Assembly: GCA_025200525.1 (NCBI GenBank)
Contig: CM045758.1
Location: 8,800,580 to 8,864,579 of the forward strand
From: Camellia lanceoleosa
Lineage: Eukaryota; Streptophyta; Magnoliopsida; Ericales; Theaceae
Direction: 5' to 3'
DNA: 64,000 bases
The position numbers and the translations under genes are program-made. The stretch's first letter is position 1. Each line of letters starts with the position of its first letter. The notes beneath the pieces were generated by a model that had not been told where the DNA came from, did no database searches, and was given only the letters and a program-made list of their open reading frames with translations. This document shows, piece by piece, positions 46,645 through 58,671 of the stretch.

Positions 46645-47485
46645 TACCACACCATGGTCATTTTACAAAATTATTACAAACTCGTGAAAAAATTAAAAAT
46701 TTTAATTATTAATATTTATATACAATATCATTAATTTGTAATTAAGTTTTTAAATGTCTACTAAGATGTTATTTTTCCAAATGTTTTTAGAGTGATTATA
46801 TATAAGGAGTATTTGGGGTAAGGGGAAAAGACCTCTCTCCCCTAAGCTTACTATCGTCGTATTTGGTGCGGCTTAGTAGAAATTAAAATTTAGTAATTAA
46901 AAAGTAAACATTAAAAACACATCTTTCTTAACTTCTAAATAATCAACTTTTTTTTTAAACTTTTAAGTTATTTCTATCTAATAAATTATAAGCAAAAATT
47001 ACATCAAATAATCTGATATAAACTTTCAAATTAAAATAAAATATAATTACCTCTCTTAAATTGTAACAAACGCCGTGTTTAATAAATTATGATGCTCTCT
47101 CTCCTGTTAATTATTTGTTGTGATTGCCCATGTTTGTGGTTTGAAATTTGGCATTCATTGAATGACAGTAGTAACAATGTGGTACGCAAGTGCCTGCCCA
47201 GTTGATAGGAATTATAACGGGCTACGTTGTTGTTTTATCAATTTCCCTCCTAAAAATATAATTGATTTATCTTGAGTATGATAAAGGTCATAATTAAATA
47301 AATAAATATATGTGATATTTATTGAATAAATAGTCAATGAATAAAATAACTGCAGTCGTTGCTTTCTCACCTTGTTAATGAACAAGCTGATCAGGGGTGA
47401 TACATGCAAGTTGCATGGTTTAGCTATCAAAAATCTCTTTTTCACACTGAACGTTGTGGAATTCTTACCAATTAAAATTCATTTA
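46645..47485. other. AT-rich intergenic DNA
   Basis: No coding frame, RNA gene or well-supported transposon terminus was seen. Confidence 0.5.
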
Positions 47486-47644
47486 CGTTGTGTTTGATTA
47501 GGAGATTTAGAAATAAATTTGAAAAGAAAAAGAAAAAAATAATGTGAAATATCAATAAAACATACTTACATTTCATGTAGTTTTACACACTTTTTCACTT
47601 CTCCTTTTCAAATTCATTCTCAAATCTCTCAACCAAACACAACA
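47486..47644. mobile_element. Tourist-like MITE, second copy
   Basis: CGTTGTGTTTGATTAGGAG start and CCAAACACAACA end in inverted orientation, flanked by TTA (47483-47485 and 47645-47647); 159 bp with terminal arms of about 50 bp. Same family as 29254-29406. Confidence 0.85.
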
Positions 47645-47647
47645 TTA

Positions 47648-48247
47648 ATTTGTCACAACACCACGGTAAGATGAGAATTTAAAATAAGATAACATGTATT
47701 TTGAAATAAAGAATCATATAACAACATGATCTTCTGTTTTAAATTTCACTAAACTCTTCTTATGAAATATATTTATAAATTTTTATATTTTAAAATTTTC
47801 ACAATCATTATAAATATTTTAGACAAGAAAACAGGACAAAAAATTTAAAACTGAAAATACTTGACCACATGATTGTTTTATTGCAAATAAGGATAATAAT
47901 GCTTGCCATGCATTGATATGGACAACCAAATCAATTTATCAATCCCTTTAACAAAAGAATAATTCCATTTTTGTTGCACATCATTGCAATCTTGACTTGA
48001 AAATGATTAATTCAGTTTCATGACTTACTTTTTGCTACAAAAACAAGAGTAGTGCTTCTCAAGTGGGAATTCTGGTTTAATGAAACTGGTAAATTAGTAA
48101 AAGGTTAATTTTTTTAACAATTCTTTTTTCGTCTTACAAATTCCTTCACAAATTTAAAATACAAAAGTATCTTATGGATAGAAATGGTTCATGACGCATA
48201 AAGGATTAATTATTCTGTGCATGTGTATTTAAAAAGTTTTAAAGGTT
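47648..48247. other. AT-rich intergenic DNA
   Basis: Nothing recognisable; short AT-rich frames only. Confidence 0.5.
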
Positions 48248-48255
48248 ATTTGAGG

Positions 48256-49096
48256 TAGGGGTGAGTATGGGTCGGTTACGGTCACGGAACCTTTAATCTG
48301 CCATCGTCCGTCAGATTGGCGGATTGAAAAAAATCAATCCTTATTCGTCTGCCAATCCGGCGGATGTGAATGAGCGGATTGGCGGATAGATGCGAATCGA
48401 TTTGACGGTTTAAAATTTTATAAATTTTTAACATAATTCAACTTGTGCAGTTTTTAAAAAAAATACTACAATCAATGACTTAAAAAGTATTACAATCACT
48501 ATATGCCTCATCCAAAGAAAGAAAGTTTGAAATTTTAAAATATTATAATCACAGCATGCCTCATCCACATAAAGTATTACAATCTGTAATTCTTAAAATA
48601 TAAAAACAATTCAAACCACCAAAACCATGAACAAAGCAGTAGTAGAGATTATATGCATCTTGTTACATCTATATCTGTTTTTAAAATCAAAAACCAACTA
48701 GCATATATCATCCTTTTTATTTATTATTTTTAGAGTTAGATTTAAAAACTAAAAAATATAGATAAATAATACATTTATTTTTTTCAATTCAAAAAATATA
48801 TTTAAGTTGAAAGCATTTTTTTAACAAAATATTTAAACTCTTTTTCAATTGAAAACACAAACAGAATATCTAAACAAATTGAAACTACAAAGTCTTACAA
48901 ATTATTAGGGGTGCTCGCGGTTTGCGGTTCGGTTGCGGCCAAAGGAACCTCAAATCCGCCATCTGTCTAAAACTAGACAGATTGGAAAAAATCAATCCAC
49001 AACCGCTCGTCATTATCGCAAGATCTGTCCAAAATGCAGCAGATTGGTTTGGTTCGATTGGTTTGGACAGATCGGTATATCCGTTGCTCACCTCTA
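48256..49096. mobile_element. Non-autonomous hAT element
   Basis: Termini TAGGGGTGAGTATGGG and GCTCACCTCTA in inverted orientation, with a perfect 8-bp target duplication ATTTGAGG (48248-48255 and 49097-49104); 841 bp. Subterminal regions hold repeated GGCGGATTGG / CCAATCCG motifs; the centre is AT-rich with no transposase. A related copy is at 49275-60259. Confidence 0.92.
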
Positions 49097-49951
49097 ATTT
49101 GAGGTTGATTTGTTTAGTAATTTTTTTTTTTTGAATGTTTTTGTACAAAACAAAAAAATCAATCTCTGAAGTTGAGTGATTCTTTGACTTTTTTAATTGA
49201 TGAGAAATAGAACTTTTAACTCTTTAATTTTTTTTTGACTTATTTAACTAAAATTGTTTGCATGTGCTGTGAACTAGGCGTGGGTGCGAGTCGGTTGCGA
49301 CCACAGAACCTCCAATCCACCATCTGTCCGTCAAATTGGCGGATTGGAGAAAATCAATCCGCATCCGTCTGCTAATCCGGCGGATGTGGATTGACGGTTT
49401 GGTGGATGGATGCGAATCGGTTTTGCGGTTTAAAATTTTATAAATTTTTAACATAATTCAACTTGTGCACTTCTGCACACAAAAAAAAAGAAAGAAAAAA
49501 GAAAGAAAGAATTATAGTTAATGACTTAAAAAAATATTACAATCATTGCATACCTTATCCAAAGTAAGAAAGTTTAAAACTTTAGAATATCACAATCACT
49601 GCATGCAGTGGCGAAGCTAGGATTTTGTCTTCGAAGGGGCTCCTTTGAATTAAAATCTTAACAAAAATCATAATTTAACTTAATTTTTATTTAATGGTAG
49701 GACTAAAAATTAATGCGATGCAAACATTAAATTTAAATATAAGATCAAGTTAACTAATCACTATCTTTATTGTTATTAATTTATTTTATATATGATGATC
49801 ATCACGGTTTAAAAAATAATTACATATACCCTCATAAAATATGAAAACAAAATTATATTAAGATGCACACACATAAAGAGATATAGTGAGGATAGAGAAA
49901 GAAATGAGAAAATGATGAATAAATAATAGGGCAAATTACACAAATAGTCCC

Positions 49952-51710
49952 TATAGCGATCCCGGGTTTACCCCTTGTTGTACAGTGATCCGGACGTGTG
50001 TCCGTGGATGTTGGTAGTGGATTGTTGTCCTGTTTACGTCCTTTCATATATTGTATTTGAGTTATAGGATGTGTTGGGCAGGTTTGTTTCAGGTTGGTTG
50101 TATTCGGGAGCCAAGGGTTCTTTGCCCATTTTGTCCTTCGCTCGGCGAGGAGTTGGTCGCCGAGCGAGAGTTGAGTTTTTGTCTGGTGGGTCGAGCAGGC
50201 GGCTTCGCTGAAGCGGCGGCTAATCTGGGCTGGACTGAACACCATGATTTCGCTCGGCGGTGATTCTTCGCTCGAGCGATCTGGTTCGGTCTTCGCTCGG
50301 CGAGCGGTTCAGCCGTCGTCTAGTTGCGAACTGAAGGTCGAGTTCTGGCTCGGCGAAGCTTTTCTTCGCCGGCGAGCTTCTAGGATGTTGGCTCGGCGAG
50401 ACCTTTTTGGCTCGAGCTACGATTTTCAGGTCGCCGAGCGACCAAGTCTTCGCCGAGCGAAACTGTTTATATCGACGATCTAAACTTCACTTTTTTGAAG
50501 CTTTTACTTTTTAAAACCCTAAATCTGAGAGCCTCTCTCTCTAGACTTGCCTTCTCTCTAAGAAATCATCTCCCTAGAGGTGAATCTTCCCTAAGTGCTT
50601 TGTTAAAAAGGTAGGGTGACTTGGGCTTCGATATAATCTGAAAATATTCGGTTTTGGAGCAAGTTGGGTGTTGGGTCTTCATCTCCTTTTGAGCTCAAAC
50701 TTTGAGGTAGGGATATCCTACTCCTTTTTATAGATATTGTCTTTAAATTTTAGCATTTTGATATGTTGGTAGTTGTTGTGAAATTTTGGGAAACTTTGGG
50801 CCATTGTGTAATTTTACAAAAGTTGGGGTTTTGTCTATAATAAACCTAGAAGCATGTTTGGTATAGAAACATGGAATTAATGTTGGAACATTAGTGAAAT
50901 TGGAACCTAAGGGTTGTAATGTTAATTATGGAAATGTCCTAATTACATGGATTTATTAATTTGAATAATTAATTGTGGAAAATGAGGAATTGAGATAGAA
51001 TTGGGTCATGGGTTATGACGATGGAAAGAATACATTGATTTTATGTATTGATATGTGATGTGTATAATTGTTATATATATGCATTGTGTTGTGTTGGAGG
51101 AGATAGGGATGGACTCAGCGGTTTAGGGAAGATAGGGATGGACCTCTAAACCGGATGTTACAGGAGGAGATAGGGGATGAACTCAGTAGATAGAGCATGT
51201 ATGCTTATCTAGAAAATATTGGCGAGCATGTATGCTTGTCATGGAAAGTGTGAATATATCTGTTTTGTTTATATTTGTTGAAGTGATGAAAGAATGTAAA
51301 AGAGTTGGCCATCTATCAATTGTTAGTCTTTTAGTCATTATTTATAACTGGTTTAGTATATTTCTCGGCTCACCCTATATGGGAACATCATTTTCAGGTA
51401 CTGGTAGCATGCCACCTCCAAGGACTTAGCTTGGAAGGCTAGTGGCGGATGGACTTTTGTTTGTCTTTCCTTTTGCAGTGTTACATGTAAATTCAAGCCT
51501 AGGGCTTAATGTGTAAATGAGCTAGCACTCTATTTTCTTGTAACCAAGTGTTAACTTGGAAAGCTGTAAGCCCTTAGGGCATTTGCTTTTGTTGTTAACA
51601 TGTAATACGTTTTGTAATAGAACCCTGTTGAATGAAAGAACGTGGATCTTTTATATATCTTAGCATGTCAATATTGTTGGGTTAAATGTCATTATTTCCA
51701 GGGCGTTACA
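49952..51710 (+). repeat. 5' LTR of the chromovirus
   Basis: This LTR has 1759 bp. The stretch 50490-51100 is nearly identical to the 3' LTR, while the GC-rich segment at about 50130-50460 (GCTCGGCGAG / GCTCGAGCG motifs) differs by many small indels. Confidence 0.94.
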
Positions 51711-51713
51711 ACT

Positions 51714-51725
51714 TGGTATCAGAGC
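51714..51725 (+). other. Primer-binding site of the chromovirus
   Basis: TGGTATCAGAGC three bases after the 5' LTR end. Confidence 0.92.
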
Positions 51726-52106
51726 GTACCGGGTTCGAATACTTTGGGTACGTGGGAAGTGATTAGGATCACAATGGGTTTGTCTCGCTTGATAGAGACT
51801 TAGGTGTACTGTTATATGTTTATGTGATAACATGCTTATGTGAATATATGGGTATGGGATTTAGTTTCTAGGATGTTGATTGGGCCTTTGGGTTTGGAGT
51901 CTTGTTGGAAAGGCACTTGATCAATCTTTGTTTCTAACGGTACTCTAGTAACGCCTTGGGACTATCATCATCCGGAAATGAAATTAAGTGCTATATGTGT
52001 TTATGTGCTTACGTGGAATGAATTACGATTATCCATGCATTAGGACGTGAGTGTTTAGTTTTTGCACGTTTATAAATGTGCTAACGCTCGTGTTACCTTT
52101 ATTAGG

Positions 52107-53250
52107 ATGTCGACGAGCAAGAGGTGGTAGGCGTGGTAGGCCTAGGAGGCGAAGTGCCATTAGGATGAGGTTCCGATTCGAAGGGGTTGGTCGTGCCAAT
52201 GTGGCCGAGCTGGGTCGGCGAGCCATGGGTGCCTTGGCCCGAGAGATAGCAGGGCCTTAGGTATTCTCGGAGCAGAAATCGAACAGAGGCGGGACCTTCT
52301 TTCTTGAAGGGAGTTCTTCGGCCTAACCCGGAGGAGTTTGTTGGGGATCCTAAGGAGCCATTGAAGGCGGTGGCTAGAAACGGATGAGTAAAAGCGCTCA
52401 AATGCTAGGCATTGAGGATGGAGCATTGAAAGTGACCTTGGCATCCTTCCAGGTGAAGGAGATCAGTCAATGGTGGAAGTATGAGAAAGTTCGTTGGTAC
52501 TTGGGTGGCGTTTGTGAATGCTTTCGAGGAGGTTTTTATCCGCAGTGGCTAGGGGAGACTAAGGGATCGGTTGCCAAGCTTAAGCGGAGGGTTTGTCGTG
52601 GCGAGTTTGAGGCTACATTTACTAGCTTGTCGAGTTTGCACTGAACTGGTGGCGACAGAGGAGCGCCAAGTTACGAAGTTTGAGCGGAAGTTGAGGTGGG
52701 ACCTCAAGTTGAAAGTTGGTGGACCTTACATTCGAGGCATTTGGTGGATCTGCGGCTCATATGGAGCCGATGATGCAGGAGGGAGAAGAGGAGAAACATG
52801 GGGGCTCCAAGAGGGGCCAAGAGGACTGATGGCAGAGGCGGAGGGTTATAACCCTCACCGCCCCAGTGGTTTGGCCAGTCGACTTTCCCAAGACCGAGTG
52901 CAAGCTCGGAGAGGCGGTCGAGGAGAGTTCACTGTTTCAAGTGTGGCCACACAAGGCTTCTGTTGCCAAGGGCGGGGTCGAGAGTCGCTTGTCGGCCAGA
53001 CCACGAGTCGAGTTCGGGCAGGGCCGTGTCGTGTTACCAGGATGTGGGCACATGAAGAGGTATTGCCACGGTTGAGTGCCACTTGAGGCGTCTGGTTCTA
53101 GACAGACGCAGGATTTCACCACCACTGCGGCAGCCTCGAGGGCCAATCCGGGCTTCGTCGTCCAACAAGACAATGATCCTATGCTCCGAGGCGGAGTAGA
53201 TCGAGGGCCTCTGGTAGCGTGTATCTTTATCACAAGGACCTAATCTGCTC
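52107..53250 (+). pseudogene. Degraded chromovirus gag
   Basis: An ATG at 52107 starts an Arg/Gly-rich leader recognisable in shifted frames. Fragments such as DGALKVTLASFQVKEISQWW (about 52420-52480) match the gag domain around its WW motif. Further pieces to about 53250 lie in different frames. No clear zinc knuckle survives. It would have formed the virus-like particle; it cannot be translated as one protein now. Confidence 0.65.
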
Positions 53251-53289
53251 CATCAGTAGTGAGAGGTAACTTTTTGTTTAGCAATTAGG

Positions 53290-56200
53290 TTGCTAGAGTG
53301 TTGATTGACACGAGTGCATCTCATTCTTTTGTATCTGCTGCATTTGCATCTGTGTTGGAACTGGAGTTAGCACTTTTAGCATCTCCTATTTGCGTTGTGT
53401 CACCTATTGGGGGTGAGTTAATTTTGAGGCACGGATGTAGAGGCTGTGATATAGAGGTCGACGATCATCGACTTCCTTTTCCATTTGTAGTTATGCCCAT
53501 GAAGGGCTTTGATGTTATTTTGGGTATGGGTGGTTATCGTCATACCGGCGGTTATTGATTGCTACCGCCAGAGGTTACCTGTTGTACGATGAACGGGAGT
53601 TTTTCCACTTTTAGGAGACCGGGTTGGTAGTATTGTGCCAGGTGCGGTCATGGCGGAATGAGCTTAGTAGTTTACTTGCTAGTTTTGAGAATGGTGAGTG
53701 TGATGAGACCCAGTTGAGTTGCCGAGGTAGTTTGTGAATACCCGGATGTCTTTCGAGGATCTTATTAATTTGCCACCCCACGAGAGACGAGTTCTCTATT
53801 GATTTAGTGCAAGACGCCCGATTTCTATGGCACCTTATCGTTTTGCACCGCGAGTTGATTGAGTTGAAAGTTCGGCTCAAGAATTGCTAGATAAGGGCTT
53901 CGTTAAGCCTAGTGTATCGGGGAGCACCGCCCTCTTTGCTAAAAAGAAAGATCGGTGCCTTGAGATTGTGTATCGATTAGGAAGTTGAATCGAGCTGATT
54001 AAGAATAAATACCCTATGCCCGTATAGATGACTTGTTTGACCCGGTTGAAGGGTTCCCGTTGTTTCTCTAAGATAGACTTGAGATCGGGTTACCACCGGT
54101 TGAGGGTCGAGAGGAGGATATTCAAGACGGCATTCCGTGACGCGGTATGGCCATTATGAGTTCTGGTGATGCCATTTGGGCTTACTAACGCGGCGATCTT
54201 TATGGACTTGATGAACCGGATCTTCCGAATTCTTGGATCGTTTGTGGTCGTTTTGTGGATGATATTCTTATCTATTCACCCTCGAGCAAACACGAGGAAC
54301 ACTTGAGAGTGGTGCTTGAATTGCTTAGAGCCCATAGGTGTATGCCAAGTTTGGGAAGTGCGAGTTACGGCTAAGAGAAGTCAAGTTCTTAGGCCATGTA
54401 GTTTACGGGAAGGGTGTCTGTTGATACATCCAAGATTGAGGCAAGGCAGGCCTGACCTAAGAATGTGTTTGAGATTCGCCGGGATTAGCGGGTACTACCG
54501 TCGGTTTGTGAAAGATTTCTCGAGTTAGCCGCCGTTGACTAGGTTGACTTCGCCAGGAGTCAAATTTGTATGGGGTGAGACTTGTGAAAAGTCGTTTGAA
54601 TTGAAGGTTAGATTGACCACCGCTCCATCTTGATTATCCGGAGAGGGTTGGGTTATGCGTCTATTGTGATGCCTCACGAGAGGTTTGGGTTGTGTGTTAA
54701 TGCAAGAGGGAAAGTAGTAGCCTATGGCTCACGTCGATTAAAAATACGAGAAGAATTACCCTACACACGACCTAGAGTTGGCGGCTATGATCTTTGCCTT
54801 GAAAATCTGGAGGCACTACCTTTATGGTGAGAGATTCGAGGTGTTCTCGGATCATAAAAGTCTGAAGTATCTGCTTTCACGTAAAGACTTGAACTTGAGG
54901 CGAGAAGGTGGATGGAGTTTATAGAAGATTACGACTTGAGTTGCATTATCACCGAGGAAGGCCAATGTTGTGGCCGATGCTCTTAGTAGAAATCCATTAG
55001 TGATGTAGCTTGTGTAGCCATCCGAGTGGGAGATGTTGGGGGCAATTGGCGAGTTTGACTTATGCAGGCGAATCCGTTGAGGCTAGCCTTGTTTTTACGT
55101 GGTTGCGACCTACACTTGTGACTCGAGTGTTAGAGGCACAGAGAGGTGATCTTGAGGTAGAATCCCTCAGGGAGAGGATCTCCAATGGGAGGGTTGAGAA
55201 GGGTTTGACGGTGTATCCCGACCTGAGTGTGAGATACCGAGACCGTTTGTTTGTACCGGAGGCTGCCGAGAGGTACTCAGAGTTTCATCATTCACGCCTT
55301 GCGGTGCATCCGGGAGGTACTAAGATGTATCGGGATTTGGGTCGTCAGTTTTGGTGGCGGGGTATGAAGAGAGATGTGGCTGTCTAAGTGCCTTACTTGT
55401 CAGCAAGTGAAGGCCGAGCATCAGAGGCCAGCGGGTTTGTTACAGCCCCTCCCTATTGCCGAGTGGAAGTGGGAGCATGTCACCATGGACTTCGTTGTAG
55501 GTCTTCAAGACTCAATGGGTAGTGATACTATTTGGGTGGTTGTAGACCGGTTGACCAAGTCGGCGCATTTCATTCCAATGGCGTGAGAGATTCAAGAGAT
55601 CATCTTGCCGACTTGTATGTTCGGGACATAGTGAGATTGCACGGGGTCCCGGTGACGATCGTCTCGTGATAGAGATCCTCGTTTCTTTGCTAGGTTGTGG
55701 CGAGTTTGCAGAGTGCTTTAGGTACTAAGTTGACCTTTAGTTTATCATCCTCGGTGATGGGCGGTCCGAGCGTACCATTCAGATCCTTGAGGATATGCTT
55801 GAGGTTGTGTCCTTGATTTGATGGGACATGGAGAGGCACTTACTGGTGGAGTTTGCCTACAATAACTTTCGATCTAGTATCGGTATGGCACCATTTGAGG
55901 CCTTGTATGGCCGACCTTGTAGGTCTCCAGTTTGTTGGGCCGAGGTGGGTGACACACCTTTGTTGGGTCCGGAGTTGGTTAGGGAGACGACGGAGAAAGT
56001 TGAGCTTATCCGTAGGAGGCTTGTTACGGCCCAGAGTCGTCAGAAGTCCTATGCTGACCGTAGAAGGAGACCGTTAGAGTTTGAGGTGGGTGATCACGTC
56101 TTTCTGAAGATATCACCTAGGCGGGGTTTGTTGAGATTTGGGAAGAGTGGGAAGTTGTCCCCTCGGTTTATTGGTCCTTTTGAGGTCCTTGAGCGGATTG

Positions 56201-56509
56201 GCGAGGTTGCTTATCGTTTAGCTTTGCCGCCACAGTTGGTCGGAGTTCATGACGTGTTTCATGTAAGTATGCTTCGGAAGTATGAGCCGGATCCATCACA
56301 CGTGTTGGATTGGACCGACTTAGAGGTAGATGAGGGTGCCTCGTATGAGGAGAGGCAGTTCAGTCTTGGATAGGCGGGATCAAGTCCTGCGTGGTAAGAC
56401 CATCCCTTTGGTTAAGGTTTTGTGGAAACATCACGGAGTGGAGGAGGCCACTTGGGAACGTGAGTTGGGAGTCCGTGAGAAATATCCGGACTTATTTGTT
56501 GATGTGTAA
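53290..56509 (+). pseudogene. Degraded chromovirus pol (protease to chromodomain)
   Basis: Protease: LIDTSASHSFVS (about 53300) and FDVILGMG (about 53508). Reverse transcriptase fragments: KIDLRSGYHRLRVE (about 54065), MPFGLTNAA (about 54172) and FVDDILIYSPSS (about 54250). RNase H pieces lie at about 54640-54990. Integrase: HHSRLAVHP...CLTCQQVKAEH zinc finger (about 55285-55410), DFVVGLQ (about 55490) and the [10 protein letters not shown] block (about 55900). A C-terminal chromodomain-like VLWKHHGVEEATWERE (about 56430-56470) precedes the stop at 56507-56509. The chromodomain is diagnostic of chromoviruses and would target integration to marked chromatin. Many frameshifts and stops separate the blocks, and the protease active site has Ser for Gly. 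Confidence 0.88.
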
Positions 56510-56904
56510 TCAAGTGTTGCGATTTTGTAATTGTAATGAACTTTAAGAACATTTGAAATGTCTTAAGTTGTAAAACATGGTGTATGTTTTGGTTAATGTA
56601 AATGTTGTAGAACTTGCCTTGTTATGGGAGTTGATTATAATATTGCATATGTTGGCTATATTATAGAAATAAAATTGTATCATGATTATTGCTTATGATA
56701 TAAATTGTAAACCATATATGTGGGAAATGGTTGAAATGGAAAGAAATTGCATGTTGAAAGGTACATGTTGAGAAATGCCTCTTAATAGGAGATGGATGAC
56801 CGGTAATGGGACGAATTGTTAAATGTTGTGTTATAACATTGTTTAAAATGGAGAAAAAGGCTTGCTTTTCAAAAACTTGTTTTAATTTCGGGGACGAAAT
56901 TCTT

Positions 56905-56918
56905 TAAGGGGGGGAGGT
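56905..56918 (+). other. Polypurine tract of the chromovirus
   Basis: AAGGGGGGGGAGGT immediately before the 3' LTR start at 56919. Confidence 0.88.
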
Positions 56919-58671
56919 TATAGCGATCCGGGTTTACCTTGTTGTCTGATGATCGGGGCGTGTCCGTGGATGTTGGTAGTGGATTGTTGTCCTGTTACGT
57001 CCTTTCATATATTGTATTTGAGTTATAGGATGTGTTGGGCGTGTTTGTTTGTGTTGGTTGTATTCGAGCCAAGGGTTCTTGCCTGAAATTTTGTCCTTCG
57101 CTCGAGCGAGTTGGTCGCCGGCGAGAGTTGAGTTTTGTGTCGTGGGTCGAGCAGGCGGCTTCGCTTCAGCGAGCGTCTGGCTGGACTCAACACCATGATT
57201 TCGCTCGGCGAGCCGATTCTTCGCCGAGCGATCTGGATCTTCGCCGAGCGAAGCGGTTCGTCGCTTCGGCGTCGTCTAGTGCGAACTGAAGGTCGAGTTC
57301 CTGGCTCGAGCGAGCTTTTCTTCGCTCGAGCGAGCTTCTAGGATGTTGGCTCGAGCGAGACCTTTTTGGCTCGAGCTACGGTTTTGTCGCCGAGCGACCA
57401 AGTCTTCGCCGAGCGAGCATATCGATGATCTAAACTTCACTTTTTGAAGCTTTTACTTTTTAAAACCCTAAATCTGAGAGCCTCTCTCTCTAGACTTGCC
57501 TTCTCTCTAAGAAATCATCTCCCTAGAGGGTGAATCTTCCCTAAGTGCTTTGTTAAAAAGGTAGAGGGTGACTTGGGCTTCGATATAATCTGAAAATATT
57601 CGGTTTTGGAGCAAGTTGGGTGTTGGGTCTTCATCTCCTTTTGAGCTCAAACTTTGAGGTAGGGATATCCTACTCCTTTTTATAGATATTGTCTTTAAAT
57701 TTTAGCATTTTGATATGTTGGTAGTTGTTGTGAAATTTTGGGAAACTTTGGGCCATTGTGTAATTTTACAAAAGTTGGGGTTTTGTCTATAATAAACCTA
57801 GAAGCATGTTTGGTATAGAAACATGGAATTAATGTTGGAACATTAGTGAAATTGGAACCTAAGGGTTGTAATGTTAATTATGGAAATGTCCTAATTACAT
57901 GGATTTATTAATTTGAATAATTAATTGTGGAAAATGAGGAATTGAGATAGAATTGGGTCATGGGTTATGACGATGGAAAGAATACATTGATTTTATGTAT
58001 TGATATGTGATGTGTATAATTGTTATATATATGCATTGTGTTGTGTTGGAGGAGATAGGGGATGGACTCCGGTTTAGGGGAAGATAGGGATGGACCTCTA
58101 AACCGGATGTTCTGAGGAGGAGATAGGATGACCTCCTTAGATAGAGCATCTATGCTTATCTAGAAAATATTGGCAGAGCATGTAAGCTTGTCATGGAAAG
58201 TGTGAATATATCTGTTTTGTTTATATTTGTTGAAGTGATGAAAGAATGTAAAAGAGTTGGCCATCTATCAATTGTTAGTCTTTTTAGTCATTATTTATAA
58301 CCGGTTTAGTATATTTCTCTTTGGTGTGGCTCACCCTATATGGGAACATCATTTTCGTCTTGGTAGCATGCCACCTCCAAGGACTTAGCTTGGAAGGCTA
58401 GTGGCGGATGGACTTTTGTTTGTCTTTCCTTTTTGCAGTGTTACATGTAAATTCAAGCCTAGGGCTTAATGTGTAAATGAGCTAGCACTCTATTTTCTTG
58501 TAACCAAGGGTTTACTTGGAAAAGTCAGAAGCCCTTAGGGCATTTGCTTTTGTTGTTAACATGTAATACGTTTTGTAATAGAACCCTGTTGAATGAAAGA
58601 ACGTGGATCTTTTATATATCTTAGCATGTCAATATTGTTGGGTTAAATGTCATTATTTCCAGGGCGTTACA
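56919..58671 (+). repeat. 3' LTR of the chromovirus
   Basis: This LTR has 1753 bp, TATAGCGATCC to GGCGTTACA. It has several intact GCTCGAGCGAG palindromic motifs (about 57300-57370) where the 5' LTR reads GCTCGGCGAG or shorter. Confidence 0.94.

Larger units (their letters stand above)
49952..58671 (+). mobile_element. Innermost Ty3/gypsy chromovirus (coding degraded)
   Basis: LTRs 49952-51710 and 56919-58671, primer site, gag, protease, reverse transcriptase, RNase H, integrase and a chromodomain-like C-terminus in gypsy order, a polypurine tract, and perfect target duplications GTCCC (49947-49951 and 58672-58676). Both LTRs start TATAGCGATCC instead of TG but end TTACA. Total 8720 bp. Coding sequence is split by very many small frameshifts. 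Confidence 0.95.

Noticed and set aside
46820..47075. Possible MITE between TATTTGGTGCGGC and ACAAACGCCGTGTTT
   Set aside because: The inverted match is short and patchy and no target duplication could be found.
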